A program made the translations under genes and the position numbers. The notes beneath the pieces were generated by a model, which saw only the letters and a list, made by a program, of their open reading frames with translations, was not told the origin of the DNA and did not search any database. Below are positions 49,291-58,757 of a stretch of DNA of 64,000 nucleotides, one piece after another. Source of the DNA: Streptomyces prunicolor NBRC 13075 (GTDB lineage: Bacteria > Actinomycetota > Actinomycetes > Streptomycetales > Streptomycetaceae); NCBI RefSeq assembly GCF_000367365.1, contig NZ_BARF01000055.1, positions 1-64,000 of the forward strand, written 5' to 3'. How positions within the stretch are numbered: position 1 is the first letter of the stretch; each line of letters starts with the position of its first letter.

Positions 49291-51666
49291 ATGACGCACA
49301 TCCCGCCCCCGGCCGTCGAGTTGCGGATCCTCGACGCCGAGCTGCACCAACTCGACGCCCGCCGCGCGCAGTTGCTGCACCGGCGCGCCTGGCTGCTGAC
49401 CGTGCTCCAGCCGGCCCGGCCCGCGCCCGTGACACCGTCGCCCGCCGCACCGCCCCGGCCGGAGGCCTCCGCACCGAGCGTGCAGAACGTGCTGCTCCTG
49501 CTCGGCGCCGCCCTCCTCACCCTCGCCGCGATCGCGTTCACGCTGGTCAGTTGGGGGAGCATGGGGATCGCGGGCCGGGCACTGGTGCTCGGCGCGGTGA
49601 CCCTGGCGACGCTCGGCGCGCCGGTGGCGCTGCTGCGCCGGGGCCTGCGCTCCACGGCCGAGTCGCTCGCGGGCCTCGGTCTCGTCCTGACGCTGCTGGA
49701 CGCGTACGCGCTGCACGAGGTCGCGTTCCCGGACGGGGACGGCATGACGTTCGCGGCAGCGGCGACGACACTGCTGGCCGCGCTGTGGGCGGCGTACGGC
49801 ATCGGTACGGCGGCGCTCCCGAGTCCGGCCTCCGCGCAGGACTCACCAGCTCTCCGCCTCCCGCTCCCCGCCGCACTCGTACTCGCCCAACTCCCCCTGA
49901 TTCTCTGGGTGATCGCGGCCGGCGGGGGCCTCCGCACGAGCACGGCGGCGGTGCTGGTGACCGCCGTGATCGACATGCTGGTCGCGCTCCGGGTCTCCCC
50001 GAAGGCCGTTCGTTTCGTCGCCATCGGCGGCGCGTTCGGCGTGGGCGGCTGGGGTGTACTGGCGGCCGGACTGATCTCCCTGTCGGCGGCCGGTCCGGGC
50101 GCAGCCGCCCAGGCGACGGCGCTCCTGATGCTCGCCGCGGCGGGCGCGTTCGGCGCCGCGTGGCTCGTCCCGGGCCCGGGGCTGCGGACGGGTACGGCCG
50201 CGACGGGCGGCCTGCTCGTGGTCGCCGCGCTCGGTGGCGTGCTGCGTGTTCCGCTGCCTTACGAGTGGGCGGTTCTGGGGTATCTGGCGTGCGGCATCGG
50301 CCTGTTGGCGCTCGTCCGGGGCGCACTGCCCGAGCCGGTGCGCCACGGTCTCGGCCAGGCCTCCGCCGCCGTACAGGGGATCGCGCTGCTGTTGACCCTG
50401 CCGGCTGTTGTCACCACCCTGTTCGGCCCGGCCGCGTGGGTCTCCCACATCTGGGCCGGCGCGCCGGACGACGCGCGAGCCGCGGCGACGATGGACATCC
50501 CGTGGCCCACACACGAGACCACCGCTCCCCTGGTACTCATCGCGGTCGCCGCGGTGTTGGCCCTCGCGGTCCGCAGCACCGCGTGGCGGCAACGGGCCCT
50601 GGCCGCCGCGCTGACCCTGGCGTGGATGACGGCGATGATCACCCCGACCACACTGCAACTTCCTTACATCGTCGGCCTGTTGGTGGACGGTCTCATCGTC
50701 GTGGCCCTGCTCTCGCTCACGTACCGCATCGCCACAGCCCTCGCCCTGGGCACCTCCCTCGTCCTCGCCGCCCTCTCCCTCGCCTCCGAACCGGCCACGC
50801 TCGCCGTACTCGCCTCGCTGACCGCCCTGTTGGCGGGTGCGGCCTGGCGCGGGCGCCTCGCGCCGGTCTCGGCCGGCTTCTCTCTGGGGTACGCAACTGC
50901 CCTGGCCTGCGCGGCAGGTGCCGCCCTCGACTGGCAGCCGCAGCACGTCGCGCTGCTGGTGCTCGCCGTACCGGTGACGGCCGCGCTGCTCGCCGCGCGC
51001 CTCGCCGATCCGGTGACAACGCTGGTGGTCGAGATCTCGGGTGCCGTCGCGGGCCTGCTGGCGATCGGTCTCGCGGGCGCCGAACTACCCATCCTGGCCC
51101 TGGTGTTGGCCCTGTGCGGAGTGATCGCGGCGGGCACGGCCCTACGGCCCGAGCGCAGGACCGTCGGCTACGCGGCCGCCGTCCTCTTCGTCCTCGCCAC
51201 CTGGGTACGGCTGTCCGCGTGGGACGTCGTCAGCCCCGAGGCGTACACGCTGGCGGTGACCGTCCCGGCGCTGCTGGTGGGCGCGTTGCGCAGGCGCCGC
51301 GATCCGAGCGCCTCGTCCTGGACGGCGTACGGCCCCGGGCTCGCCGCCACCCTCGCGCCGAGCCTCCTCGCGGCCTGGGCCGACTCGCACTGGACGCGCC
51401 CGCTCCTGCTGGGTACGGCCGCGCTGCTGGTCACACTGATCGGCGCGAGGCACCGCCTCCAGGCACCGCTCCTCCTCGGCGGCGGCACCCTCGTACTGGA
51501 CACGCTGCACGAACTCGCCCCATACCTCGCCCAGGTCGTCGGCGCCCTCCCCCGCTGGGCTCCGCCCGCACTCGCCGGAGTCCTGCTGCTCGCACTCGGC
51601 GCGACGTACGAGCAGCGGATCCGGGACGCCCGGCGGGTGCGGGAGGTCCTGGGGAAGATGAACTAG
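49291..51666 (+). CDS. Large multi-spanning membrane protein (SCO7613 C-terminal domain type)
   Basis: This 791-residue, very hydrophobic protein with 20 or more membrane segments has a charged N-terminal helical part (ELRILDAELHQLDARRAQLL) and a Pro/Ala-rich linker before the first segment (about 70). It resembles the Streptomyces group annotated with an SCO7613 C-terminal domain, function unknown. The start may be ATG 49291 (MTHIPPPAVELR), or the ATG at 49255; neither has a strong ribosome-binding site. It is convergent with, and 7 bp from, the lyase gene end. Confidence 0.8.
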   Translation: MTHIPPPAVELRILDAELHQLDARRAQLLHRRAWLLTVLQPARPAPVTPSPAAPPRPEASAPSVQNVLLLLGAALLTLAAIAFTLVSWGSMGIAGRALVLGAVTLATLGAPVALLRRGLRSTAESLAGLGLVLTLLDAYALHEVAFPDGDGMTFAAAATTLLAALWAAYGIGTAALPSPASAQDSPALRLPLPAALVLAQLPLILWVIAAGGGLRTSTAAVLVTAVIDMLVALRVSPKAVRFVAIGGAFGVGGWGVLAAGLISLSAAGPGAAAQATALLMLAAAGAFGAAWLVPGPGLRTGTAATGGLLVVAALGGVLRVPLPYEWAVLGYLACGIGLLALVRGALPEPVRHGLGQASAAVQGIALLLTLPAVVTTLFGPAAWVSHIWAGAPDDARAAATMDIPWPTHETTAPLVLIAVAAVLALAVRSTAWRQRALAAALTLAWMTAMITPTTLQLPYIVGLLVDGLIVVALLSLTYRIATALALGTSLVLAALSLASEPATLAVLASLTALLAGAAWRGRLAPVSAGFSLGYATALACAAGAALDWQPQHVALLVLAVPVTAALLAARLADPVTTLVVEISGAVAGLLAIGLAGAELPILALVLALCGVIAAGTALRPERRTVGYAAAVLFVLATWVRLSAWDVVSPEAYTLAVTVPALLVGALRRRRDPSASSWTAYGPGLAATLAPSLLAAWADSHWTRPLLLGTAALLVTLIGARHRLQAPLLLGGGTLVLDTLHELAPYLAQVVGALPRWAPPALAGVLLLALGATYEQRIRDARRVREVLGKMN

Positions 51667-51673
51667 CCCTGCG

Positions 51674-54409
51674 CTAGGGCATCTTGTCGCCGAGCAGCGC
51701 CAGGTTCTCGATGGCGGCGAGGCCGTACAGCGCGGTGTCGTTCGAGGACACCCACGCGGCCTCGCTGCCCGGGACGAGCGTCACCGGTCCGGTCAGCGGC
51801 TGCGTCTTCCACGGGGACGACTCCATGTAGCCGTCGGAACTGTAGAACTTCGTCCACGCCCGCTTGGCGAGCGTCGCGTCGCCGAGTTGTACGGCGGCGT
51901 AGGCGTCGAGGCGTGAGTGGCCCTGGAAGAGCAGCAGGGTGCCGAAGTTGGAGCCGTAGCGTGCCGCCTGTTCGGTCTTGGAGGCGTTGAAGTAGCGGCA
52001 GTAATCCATGTACACCTCCTTGAATTTGGGCATGTCGACTAGGTAAATCAGCTCCGCGCACAGCTCGTTGAGGCCGAAGACGGCCGAGAGGTGCGACACG
52101 GAGATCACGGGCGTGGAGGCGACGGCGAACTTGCCGGTGTCGAGGTCGTACAGCCCGCTCCCCTGCACAAATCCGTTGGGCTGGGCGGCGATTGTCTCCA
52201 TCGTCGACAGGACGCGCGCCTTGGCCTTCTCCCACTTCGGGCCCCTGCGTTCCCACTCGGTGAGCCACGCCGACACCAACCCGCTCCAGTCCGTGCCGAA
52301 TCCGATCGACAGGGCGTGCCGGTCGGGCGTGTACGGCTCGGTGCGGATCTTGCGGATCGGGTCGAGGACGAGGAAGGTCTCGTCGGAGTCGACGTTCGCC
52401 GCCATGAGATCACCGACGCGTTCGTCGGCGGTGAGGAAGTAGTAGTAGCGCCGGTAGGTGGTGTTGGCGATGCGCTGCTGCTTGGCGCTGTCGGCGTAGT
52501 GCTGGACGCCGTGCCTGGTGCCCAGACCGGCCCACTGGCCGAGGTGGTAGACGTCGACCTCGCCGGTGTGCCGGGTGAGCGCCTCGGCGAACCGGAAGAT
52601 GTCCGAGCGGCCCGAGCGGATGTACGCGAACCAGAGCCAAATATCGGGCGACAGCTCGGAGTTGTCCCAGGCGTAGCCGCCGATGTCGTACCGCCACTGG
52701 TGGCGTACGGCGTCGTACGAGTGCATGAAGTCGCCGTAGTCCCAGAAGCCGTACCAACGGCGTTGCGCCACTTGATCCTTGTAGTAGGTGAAGAGGAAGT
52801 CGAGGTGGTCCTCGATCTTCGCCTTGGCGGTGGTGGAGCGGTCGGGTTCGGAGTAGAGGCCTGGGCCGAACACCTTGGACTTGATCAACTGCTGTGGCGG
52901 GGCGGCGAGTTGGGGCAACACCCTTACGGCGTCGACCTGTTGGGCGAGGGTCTCGGGCGTCGGCGTCGACTCGTTGGCCCAGAAGAGGAGTTCGGAGGTG
53001 CGGGCGATGCCGTACGGGGTGCCGAACTCGGGTTCGTAGTCCTCGTAGGTGATTTCGAGGCCCTGGAGCTGTTCGGCATACGTGTCCTGGCCCATGCCGT
53101 CGTGGTAGAAGCGCAGGTCCATCGGCTGGGCCTCGGGCGACCAGAGCCAAAGGGTGACCTCGGCCTCGTCGGTGTGAGCGTCGCGGATGTCTAGCTGCGC
53201 GGGGAACTTCTCCCAGAAGTCCCTTAGCCCGAAGGAGAATCCGCCGCTCGCCCCGCCGACGTACCCGAACCCGGAGGCGTGTCCGCCACCGCCGGCGGGG
53301 ATCCAGCCGTAGCCCTTCGTGGTGCGCTTGCGGAGGGTGAAGCCGTCGGCGGAGAGCTGGGAGAGGGTGTAGTCGCCCCACTGGGGGATGTACTGGAGGC
53401 GGCTCGTGACGCGCTGGTCCCAGGTCGACGGGTCGGCGAGCTTCTGGCCCGCGTACTGCGCCGCCTGGACGGTCGCGCCCGGGTCGCGACGCAGGCCGGT
53501 GATGCCCTGAACCGCCTCGCGCAGCAGGCCGGTTCCCTCGCCGCCGATGCGGATGTGCCGGTCGTAGGCCGCGTCCCGCATCGGCACGGTGAAGCGAACC
53601 CCCAGCCCGCGGATGAAGTCGCCGCTCGCCTTGCCCGGTTCCACCGTGCCGTCGAAGGTGATCGTGTGCACCATACGGAAGGAGTCGGCGCCCGCGTAGA
53701 AGTAGAGGCGGATCGAGAACGGCAGCCAACTCCGGCCTCCCTTATGGTGTTTGCCGTCGATGCGGACGACGGCACGGACCGGCCCGTCCTGCTCGACGGT
53801 GACCTCGCCGATCACCCCGTCGAAGCGCTCGGTCTTCACCGCACCCTGGTCCTCGTCCTCGATCTCGGGCTGGCGGATGAGGACGAGACGGCCGTTCTTG
53901 GCGATCTCCGTGCCGCCCCGGGTGACCGACTTGATGAGGGTGGAGCCGTTCTTGCCGATCTTCGCGGTGATGACCCCGGTCGATACGTCGATGGTGCCGC
54001 CGCTCTTGTCGACGGTGACCTTCTTGTCGGGGGCGGCCGTGTCCCCGGCGGTGAGGGTGAGCTTGCCGGAGCCCGAACTCACCGCGTGGGCCGTCCACTT
54101 GAGCGATCCGTCGGGCCAGTAGGCGATCGGCCAGGACTGCACCGGCACGGCCGCACCCTGGGCGTCCGTCAGCGCGAAGGTCTGGTCCTCCTGGTAGGTG
54201 CCCATCGGCCACGGCACCCCGACCGTCGAACCGGGCGCGGCGCCGAGCCCGCCGTCCTCCAGCCAGTCGAGGGTCACCGGATCGGCGTCGGCCGCCGCGG
54301 CTCTCGGCGCGGCCTGGGCATCCTTCGCGCCCAGCACCCAGCTGAACTGCGCGGCGGCTCCGGCGACGGCCGCCGCCTTGAGCAGAGACCTACGGGGAAT
54401 GGGAGACAT
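51674..54409 (-). CDS. Secreted exo-rhamnogalacturonan lyase-like protein (PcRGLX/YetA, PL26 type)
   Basis: This 911-residue protein has a twin-arginine signal (SPIPRRSLLKAAAVAGA, cut near residue 33 after AQA). The N-terminal beta part (about 45-130, VPWPMGTYQED), a central beta-sandwich with WLPFSIRLYFYAGADSFRMV (about 225-245) and a C-terminal alpha/alpha toroid (about 430-911, with YGFWDYGDFMHSYD) match the three-domain plan of PcRGLX/YetA enzymes. It would degrade pectic rhamnogalacturonan outside the cell. ATG 54409 has AGGTGG 7 nt upstream. The sugar ABC transporter genes upstream on the same strand suggest that it feeds them. Confidence 0.85.
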   Translation of the reverse strand: MSPIPRRSLLKAAAVAGAAAQFSWVLGAKDAQAAPRAAAADADPVTLDWLEDGGLGAAPGSTVGVPWPMGTYQEDQTFALTDAQGAAVPVQSWPIAYWPDGSLKWTAHAVSSGSGKLTLTAGDTAAPDKKVTVDKSGGTIDVSTGVITAKIGKNGSTLIKSVTRGGTEIAKNGRLVLIRQPEIEDEDQGAVKTERFDGVIGEVTVEQDGPVRAVVRIDGKHHKGGRSWLPFSIRLYFYAGADSFRMVHTITFDGTVEPGKASGDFIRGLGVRFTVPMRDAAYDRHIRIGGEGTGLLREAVQGITGLRRDPGATVQAAQYAGQKLADPSTWDQRVTSRLQYIPQWGDYTLSQLSADGFTLRKRTTKGYGWIPAGGGGHASGFGYVGGASGGFSFGLRDFWEKFPAQLDIRDAHTDEAEVTLWLWSPEAQPMDLRFYHDGMGQDTYAEQLQGLEITYEDYEPEFGTPYGIARTSELLFWANESTPTPETLAQQVDAVRVLPQLAAPPQQLIKSKVFGPGLYSEPDRSTTAKAKIEDHLDFLFTYYKDQVAQRRWYGFWDYGDFMHSYDAVRHQWRYDIGGYAWDNSELSPDIWLWFAYIRSGRSDIFRFAEALTRHTGEVDVYHLGQWAGLGTRHGVQHYADSAKQQRIANTTYRRYYYFLTADERVGDLMAANVDSDETFLVLDPIRKIRTEPYTPDRHALSIGFGTDWSGLVSAWLTEWERRGPKWEKAKARVLSTMETIAAQPNGFVQGSGLYDLDTGKFAVASTPVISVSHLSAVFGLNELCAELIYLVDMPKFKEVYMDYCRYFNASKTEQAARYGSNFGTLLLFQGHSRLDAYAAVQLGDATLAKRAWTKFYSSDGYMESSPWKTQPLTGPVTLVPGSEAAWVSSNDTALYGLAAIENLALLGDKMP

Positions 54410-54518
54410 GACGTTTCCACCTTTCCTTTCCGTGCGGGAAGCTTTCTTCAAGTCCGTCTGATCAGGGGCATGACAGATAGAGGCGCGGCGCTCCGGACAG
54501 CCCCGCCGACTTCGCCCG

Positions 54519-55109
54519 TCAGCGGTGCCGGTACCGCTCCTCCACAGCGACGGCCGCCGCGGCCACGGCCCCCAGCACGGGGACCGCCAACGGTGCGATG
54601 AGCAGGGCGGAACAGCCGACGAGGACCAGCCCGCCGACGAGCAGGAAGGAACCGGCGGGGTCGAGCACCGTACGGCGACCGGCCTCGGCGAGCAGTACCC
54701 GCCAGGTGTCCCCCGGCGCCCACACTGCCGCCGCGCGCATCCCGGCGACGACGATCCCGAGCAACGCGAACACCCCGACGGCACCTACGAGTTGCCCGCC
54801 CGGCAGCCCAGCGCGCACGGCTTGGACGTCCACCCATACGGCGGCCGCCGCACCCCACCCGGCAACCCCGACGACCCACCCACCGCGCACCGCCACCCGG
54901 AAGTCCGCGACGAACTCCCGCCAGCCACCGCCCACATGACCGGTACGGCGCCTCAAGTGCCGTGCTCCGGCGGCGAATGCGGCGGGGTACGTGACAACTC
55001 CCGCCGACGCGACGGCGATCCACACCCCGGTGAGGAGACATTCGGCGAACACGCCGAACCGCTCGGCGAAGACCGACTCCCTGCGTGCCTTCACGCGTGC
55101 TTCGGCCAC
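54519..55109 (-). CDS. DUF624 (YesL-like) membrane protein
   Basis: This 196-residue protein has about five membrane segments (for example LLTGVWIAVASAGVVTYPAAFAA, VVGVAGWGAAAAVWVDV, LVGAVGVFALLGIVVAG). DUF624 proteins are small membrane proteins regularly found in sugar ABC importer operons of Gram-positive bacteria, like YesL in the rhamnogalacturonan operon of Bacillus subtilis. The role is not known. The GTG start at 55109 lies 4 bp after the permease stop, with GAAGGG upstream, so it is part of that operon. Confidence 0.8.
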   Translation of the reverse strand: MAEARVKARRESVFAERFGVFAECLLTGVWIAVASAGVVTYPAAFAAGARHLRRRTGHVGGGWREFVADFRVAVRGGWVVGVAGWGAAAAVWVDVQAVRAGLPGGQLVGAVGVFALLGIVVAGMRAAAVWAPGDTWRVLLAEAGRRTVLDPAGSFLLVGGLVLVGCSALLIAPLAVPVLGAVAAAAVAVEERYRHR

Positions 55110-55113
55110 CGTC

Positions 55114-56013
55114 TCAGCCCTTCAGTCCGGAGGTCGCCATACCGTCGATCAGGTACCGCTGGAAGGCGAGGAAGAACAGCAGCACCGGCAGCAGCGCGAC
55201 GAGGGACATGGCGATCATGCCGCCGTAGTTCGCGGCCACGCCGTCGGAGTCGCGGAACATCATCAGGCCCAGCGAAACGGTGTATTTTCCGGGCTCGTTG
55301 AGGTAGATCAGCGGGCCCATGAAGTCGTTCCAGGCGTTGATAAAGGTGAAGATCGCGCTGGTGATGAGTGCCGGCCGGCACAGCGGCAGCACGATCGACC
55401 AGTAGATCCGCAGATGCCCGCAGCCGTCGAGCCGGGCGGCCTCGTCCAGTTCCTTCGGCAGGTTGCGCATGAACTGCACCATGAGGAAGACGAAGAAGGC
55501 CTCGGTCGCCAGGTACTTGCCGATCAGCAACGGGACGTAGGTGTTGACCAGTTGGAGCTTCTGGAACATCACGTACTGCGGGATCAGCAGCACGTGGTAC
55601 GGCAGCAGGAGTGTGCCGATCATGAGGGAGAAGAGCAGGTTGCGGCCGGCGAACCGGATGCGGGCGAAGGCGTAGGCCGTCAGGGAGCAGGAGATGAGGA
55701 TGCCGGCGACCGAACCGAGCGCGTAGAAAAGGGAGTTCTGGAAGAAGGTCCAGATCGAGATGTCGGCGATGCCCTTGGCCAGGCCCTTGAAGTTGGCGAG
55801 GATCGGGTGGCCCGGGAAGAGTTGCAGGCTGTTGATGACGTCCTTGCTCGGCTTGAACGAGGCGCCGATCACCCAGACGACCGGGTACAGGACGACGGCG
55901 AGCACGGCCAGCGCCCCGACGTGCCAGACGAGCGAGCCGGTGCGCCTGCGGCCCAGCCCCGGTGACTTCTTGGCAGTGGTGACACTCATCGGGCGCCTCA
56001 TCGAGTGACTCAT
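55114..56013 (-). CDS. Sugar ABC transporter permease, MalG/YtcP type
   Basis: This 299-residue inner-membrane permease is of the carbohydrate-uptake-1 family, with six membrane segments. The cytoplasmic EAA loop is ELDEAARLDGCGHLRIYWSIVLPL (about 195-218). It forms the channel with the MalF-type partner and is driven by a shared ATPase (MsiK-like) encoded elsewhere, as is usual in Streptomyces. ATG 56013 overlaps the stop of the partner gene by 4 bp. Confidence 0.92.
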   Translation of the reverse strand: MSHSMRRPMSVTTAKKSPGLGRRRTGSLVWHVGALAVLAVVLYPVVWVIGASFKPSKDVINSLQLFPGHPILANFKGLAKGIADISIWTFFQNSLFYALGSVAGILISCSLTAYAFARIRFAGRNLLFSLMIGTLLLPYHVLLIPQYVMFQKLQLVNTYVPLLIGKYLATEAFFVFLMVQFMRNLPKELDEAARLDGCGHLRIYWSIVLPLCRPALITSAIFTFINAWNDFMGPLIYLNEPGKYTVSLGLMMFRDSDGVAANYGGMIAMSLVALLPVLLFFLAFQRYLIDGMATSGLKG

Positions 56014-56978
56014 TGCGCGTCCTCCTCGTAGTGCACCCACTTCTTCTGCGACCAGAAGAGGACGGCCGTCACGAGCGCCACGGCGAGCAGCAGCATCCAG
56101 GCCATCGCGGACGCGAAGCCCATCTGGGCGTTCTTGAAGCCCTGTTGGTAGAGGTAACAGGTGTAGACGAGCGTGGCGTCGGCCGGTCCGCACTGGGAGT
56201 TGGAGACGACGTACGCGGAGCCGAAGATCTGGAAGGAGTGGATGGTCTCCAGCAGCACGTTGAAGAACAGCACCGGAGAGATCATCGGCAGCGTGATGTT
56301 CCAGAACCGGCGGAAGGGCCCGGCCCCGTCCATCGCGGCGGCTTCGTACAGCTCCCTCGGTACCTGCTTGAGCCCGGCCAGGAAGATGACCATCGGGGCG
56401 CCGAACTGCCAGACGGTGAGCGCGACCAGGGAGTAGAGGATCCAGTCGGGGTCGCCGACCCAGCCGCCGACATGGGAGCCGAACAACGACTGCGTACGGT
56501 CCACCACGGCGCCGTCGGAGAACAGCGTCCGCCAGACGAAGCCGATCGAGACGCTCGCGCCGATGAGCGAGGGGGCGTAGAAGGCGGCCCGGTACAGGGC
56601 CTGGCCGCGGCGGCTCTGCGCGAGCAGCATGGCGACGCCGAGGGCGAGCAGCAGTTTCAGCGGGGTGCCGATGACGACGTATTTCGCCGTCACCTCGACC
56701 GACTTCTGCCACCGGGGGTCGTCGAACATCCGGGTGAAGTTGTCGAAGCCGATCCACTTCGGGCTGTCGAAGAGGTTGTAGTCGGTGAACGCGAAGTAGA
56801 GGGAGGCGACCATGGGGCCGGCGGTCAGCAGCAGGAAGCCGGCGATCCACGGGGACATGAAGAGGTAGCCGGCGAGGTTCTCGCGGCGCCCCCGCCGCTT
56901 CTTGGCGGCGGGGGTCGCGGAGCGGGTCTGCCGGGTGTCGGGCGGAGCGTCGTCGACGAGCGTCACGGCGGTTCCCAT
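56010..56978 (-). CDS. Sugar ABC transporter permease, MalF/LplB type
   Basis: This 322-residue permease has a long, charged N-terminus (about 1-35, RRGRRENLAGYLFMSPW) and six membrane segments. The EAA loop is ELYEAAAMDGAGPFRRFWNITLPM. It shares one base (TGATG) with the stop of the binding-protein gene upstream and overlaps the next permease by 4 bp. With the binding protein it makes up one importer, likely for an oligosaccharide released by the lyase. Confidence 0.92.
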   Translation of the reverse strand: MGTAVTLVDDAPPDTRQTRSATPAAKKRRGRRENLAGYLFMSPWIAGFLLLTAGPMVASLYFAFTDYNLFDSPKWIGFDNFTRMFDDPRWQKSVEVTAKYVVIGTPLKLLLALGVAMLLAQSRRGQALYRAAFYAPSLIGASVSIGFVWRTLFSDGAVVDRTQSLFGSHVGGWVGDPDWILYSLVALTVWQFGAPMVIFLAGLKQVPRELYEAAAMDGAGPFRRFWNITLPMISPVLFFNVLLETIHSFQIFGSAYVVSNSQCGPADATLVYTCYLYQQGFKNAQMGFASAMAWMLLLAVALVTAVLFWSQKKWVHYEEDAQ

Positions 56979-58264
56979 CAGGCGGAGAAGGCGGCCTGCG
57001 CCTCGGAGAAGAACTGCTTGACCGCGTCGGCGACCTTGGTCTTGCCCAGTGCCATGTCCCCGCCGATGCGGAGGAAGGCGGACTCGGCGGTGTCGGCGCC
57101 GGACGGGTGCGGGGTGATCGTCCCGAGGACACCCGCCTTGGCGGTGTCCACCTCGTACTGGGCGATCTCCTTCTGGACGACGTCGGTCGGCTTGAACGCG
57201 TCGTACTGGTCGGTGGTCGCCAGGATGCCCCGGTCGTAGCCCATGATCTTGCCGACCGCGGGGTCGTGGACCATGAAGTCGATGAACTGGGCGACTTCCT
57301 TCGGGTGCTTGGTGCGCGCGGAGCCGCTGAGCATCAGGGACGCGAGGTACTGGCCGGTGTCCTTGCCGTCGGTGGTGGGGATCGGCGCGAGGCCGTAGTC
57401 GCTGGTGCCCTCGGCCGTGTAGCGGACGGTGAAGTTGTCCCAGGTGAATTCCGAGGCGCCGTGTCCGGCCGAGAGCGAGGACTTGGGGGTGTCCTGGGCG
57501 ACGACCTTCGGGGAGGTGACGATCCCGGCCTTGACCCGGCCGTAGCCGTCCGTCCACCACTCCGTCAGATCCGACTGCTCGAAACCGAGGCCGTCCTTGG
57601 TGAAGAACGCCTTGCCGTTCTGCCGGAGGTAGAGGTCGTACAGGTACATGATGCTGAAGTAGCCGGTGTCCCCGGGGATTTCGGTCTTGTCGTGGATCGT
57701 CTTGAGGGCCTTGAAGTACTCGTCCCAGGTCCAGCCCGCCGTGGGGTCGACGCCCGCCTTCTCGTAGACCTTCTTGTCGATGACCAGCGCCATGGTGTTC
57801 GAACCGACCGGAACACCGAGCTGCTTGCCGTCGACCTGGCCCACCTTCACGACGCCCGCGCGGAAGTGATCGAGGCTCAGATTTCCCGCGTCGATCTGTG
57901 ATCCGAGATCGAGCAGGACGCCTCTCTTGTCGTACTTCCGAAGAAATCCGACGGCGTTCTGGAATACGTCCGGTGGATTTCCGCCCGCGGCCTGTGTCTG
58001 GAACTTCTCCCAGAAAGAGGGATAGTCCTGAAAGTCCGTCTTCACCTTGATCTTCGGATACTTCTTCTCGAAGAGCGCGATGGACTGATTGATCTTTTTC
58101 GCCCGCTCCTCGGCACCCCACCACGAGTAACGGATCGTCACATTCCCGTCCGCGGAGGTGCCGTCACTCCCGCCGCATCCCGTCGCGGCCACCCCCAGCG
58201 TGACCGCCGAGATCCCGGCGGCCTTCAGGACCGTACGCCTCTCCACATTCGTGCGGGTTCCCAT
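56978..58264 (-). CDS. Sugar ABC transporter substrate-binding lipoprotein
   Basis: This 428-residue lipoprotein has a twin-arginine-like signal with RR at 9-10 (NVERRTVLKAAG) and a lipobox cysteine at 30 (VAATGC). It is a family 1 extracellular solute-binding protein (IRYSWWGAEERAKK, FEKKYPKIKVKTDFQDYPSF, DPAVGKIMGYDRGILAT). It captures sugars outside the cell for the two permeases. ATG 58264 has GGGGAGGG 6 nt upstream. The probable promoter and a LacI-type operator lie in the next 70 bp. First gene of the operon. Confidence 0.92.
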   Translation of the reverse strand: MGTRTNVERRTVLKAAGISAVTLGVAATGCGGSDGTSADGNVTIRYSWWGAEERAKKINQSIALFEKKYPKIKVKTDFQDYPSFWEKFQTQAAGGNPPDVFQNAVGFLRKYDKRGVLLDLGSQIDAGNLSLDHFRAGVVKVGQVDGKQLGVPVGSNTMALVIDKKVYEKAGVDPTAGWTWDEYFKALKTIHDKTEIPGDTGYFSIMYLYDLYLRQNGKAFFTKDGLGFEQSDLTEWWTDGYGRVKAGIVTSPKVVAQDTPKSSLSAGHGASEFTWDNFTVRYTAEGTSDYGLAPIPTTDGKDTGQYLASLMLSGSARTKHPKEVAQFIDFMVHDPAVGKIMGYDRGILATTDQYDAFKPTDVVQKEIAQYEVDTAKAGVLGTITPHPSGADTAESAFLRIGGDMALGKTKVADAVKQFFSEAQAAFSA

Positions 58265-58299
58265 GATGGGCCCTCCCCGTAGCGTCGTTGCCACCTGCA

Positions 58300-58327
58300 T
58301 GAATCGTTTCAAGTAAGCGCTTGCTGG
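58300..58327. promoter_or_regulatory. LacI-family operator candidates upstream of the sugar importer operon
   Basis: TGAATCGTTTCA (58300-58311) is nearly palindromic, and CAAGTAAGC-GCTTGCTGG (58310-58327) matches its own complement at 7 of 9 positions. Both have the central CG/GC typical of LacI/GalR operators. No regulator gene is adjacent. Confidence 0.6.
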
Positions 58328-58566
58328 CACAAGGTACGGAGGCCCTCGGGGTGCGTCAATGATTCGGACAGGATTTTCTTGTGAACCGGCTGAGCGCTAC
58401 GACGGCGCCGCCGGGCGCGTTGCGGGGGCGAAGGGACGGACACCGCAGGTGGGGCGCGTGCGATCGGTCGGCCGAACAGGAAGCGGCCTGCCGCACTCCG
58501 TCGGCTACCGGCCGAAAAACGCCTGGGCGGTGGGGAGTTGACCACCCCGTGTTCGGTGCGCGAACG
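58328..58566. other. Noncoding region, no feature seen
   Basis: About 240 bp between the importer operon and the tRNA terminator. No gene or clear structure, only short frames on the plus strand without ribosome-binding sites. Confidence 0.5.
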
Positions 58567-58602
58567 CCGACGGCCCGCCTGTGATCACAGGCGGGCCGTC
58601 GG
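58567..58602 (-). terminator. Perfect 36-bp palindrome, terminator of the second tRNA-Val
   Basis: Every base from 58567 to 58602 pairs with its mirror position (half CCGACGGCCCGCCTGTGA), with no separate loop. It starts 6 nt after the 3' end of the tRNA on the minus strand. Confidence 0.75.
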
Positions 58603-58608
58603 TCCGGA

Positions 58609-58680
58609 TGGGCGATACTGGGTTCGAACCAGTGACCTCTTCGGTGTGAACGAAGCGCTCTCCCACTGAGCTAATCGCCC
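58609..58680 (-). tRNA. tRNA-Val (CAC anticodon), second copy
   Basis: The 72 nt are identical to the gene at 48617-48688, with the same acceptor, D, anticodon (loop TTCACAC) and T arms. The flanks differ, and the three bases after the discriminator are TCC, so CCA is not encoded. It lies about 10 kb from the first copy on the same strand. Confidence 0.95.
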
Positions 58681-58757
58681 GGGCGCACGGAGAACATTAC
58701 CCCATGTCAGCGGGTGCCCCGACCAGCACGGGAAGGCGCCCGGACGCCGTCAGCGGG

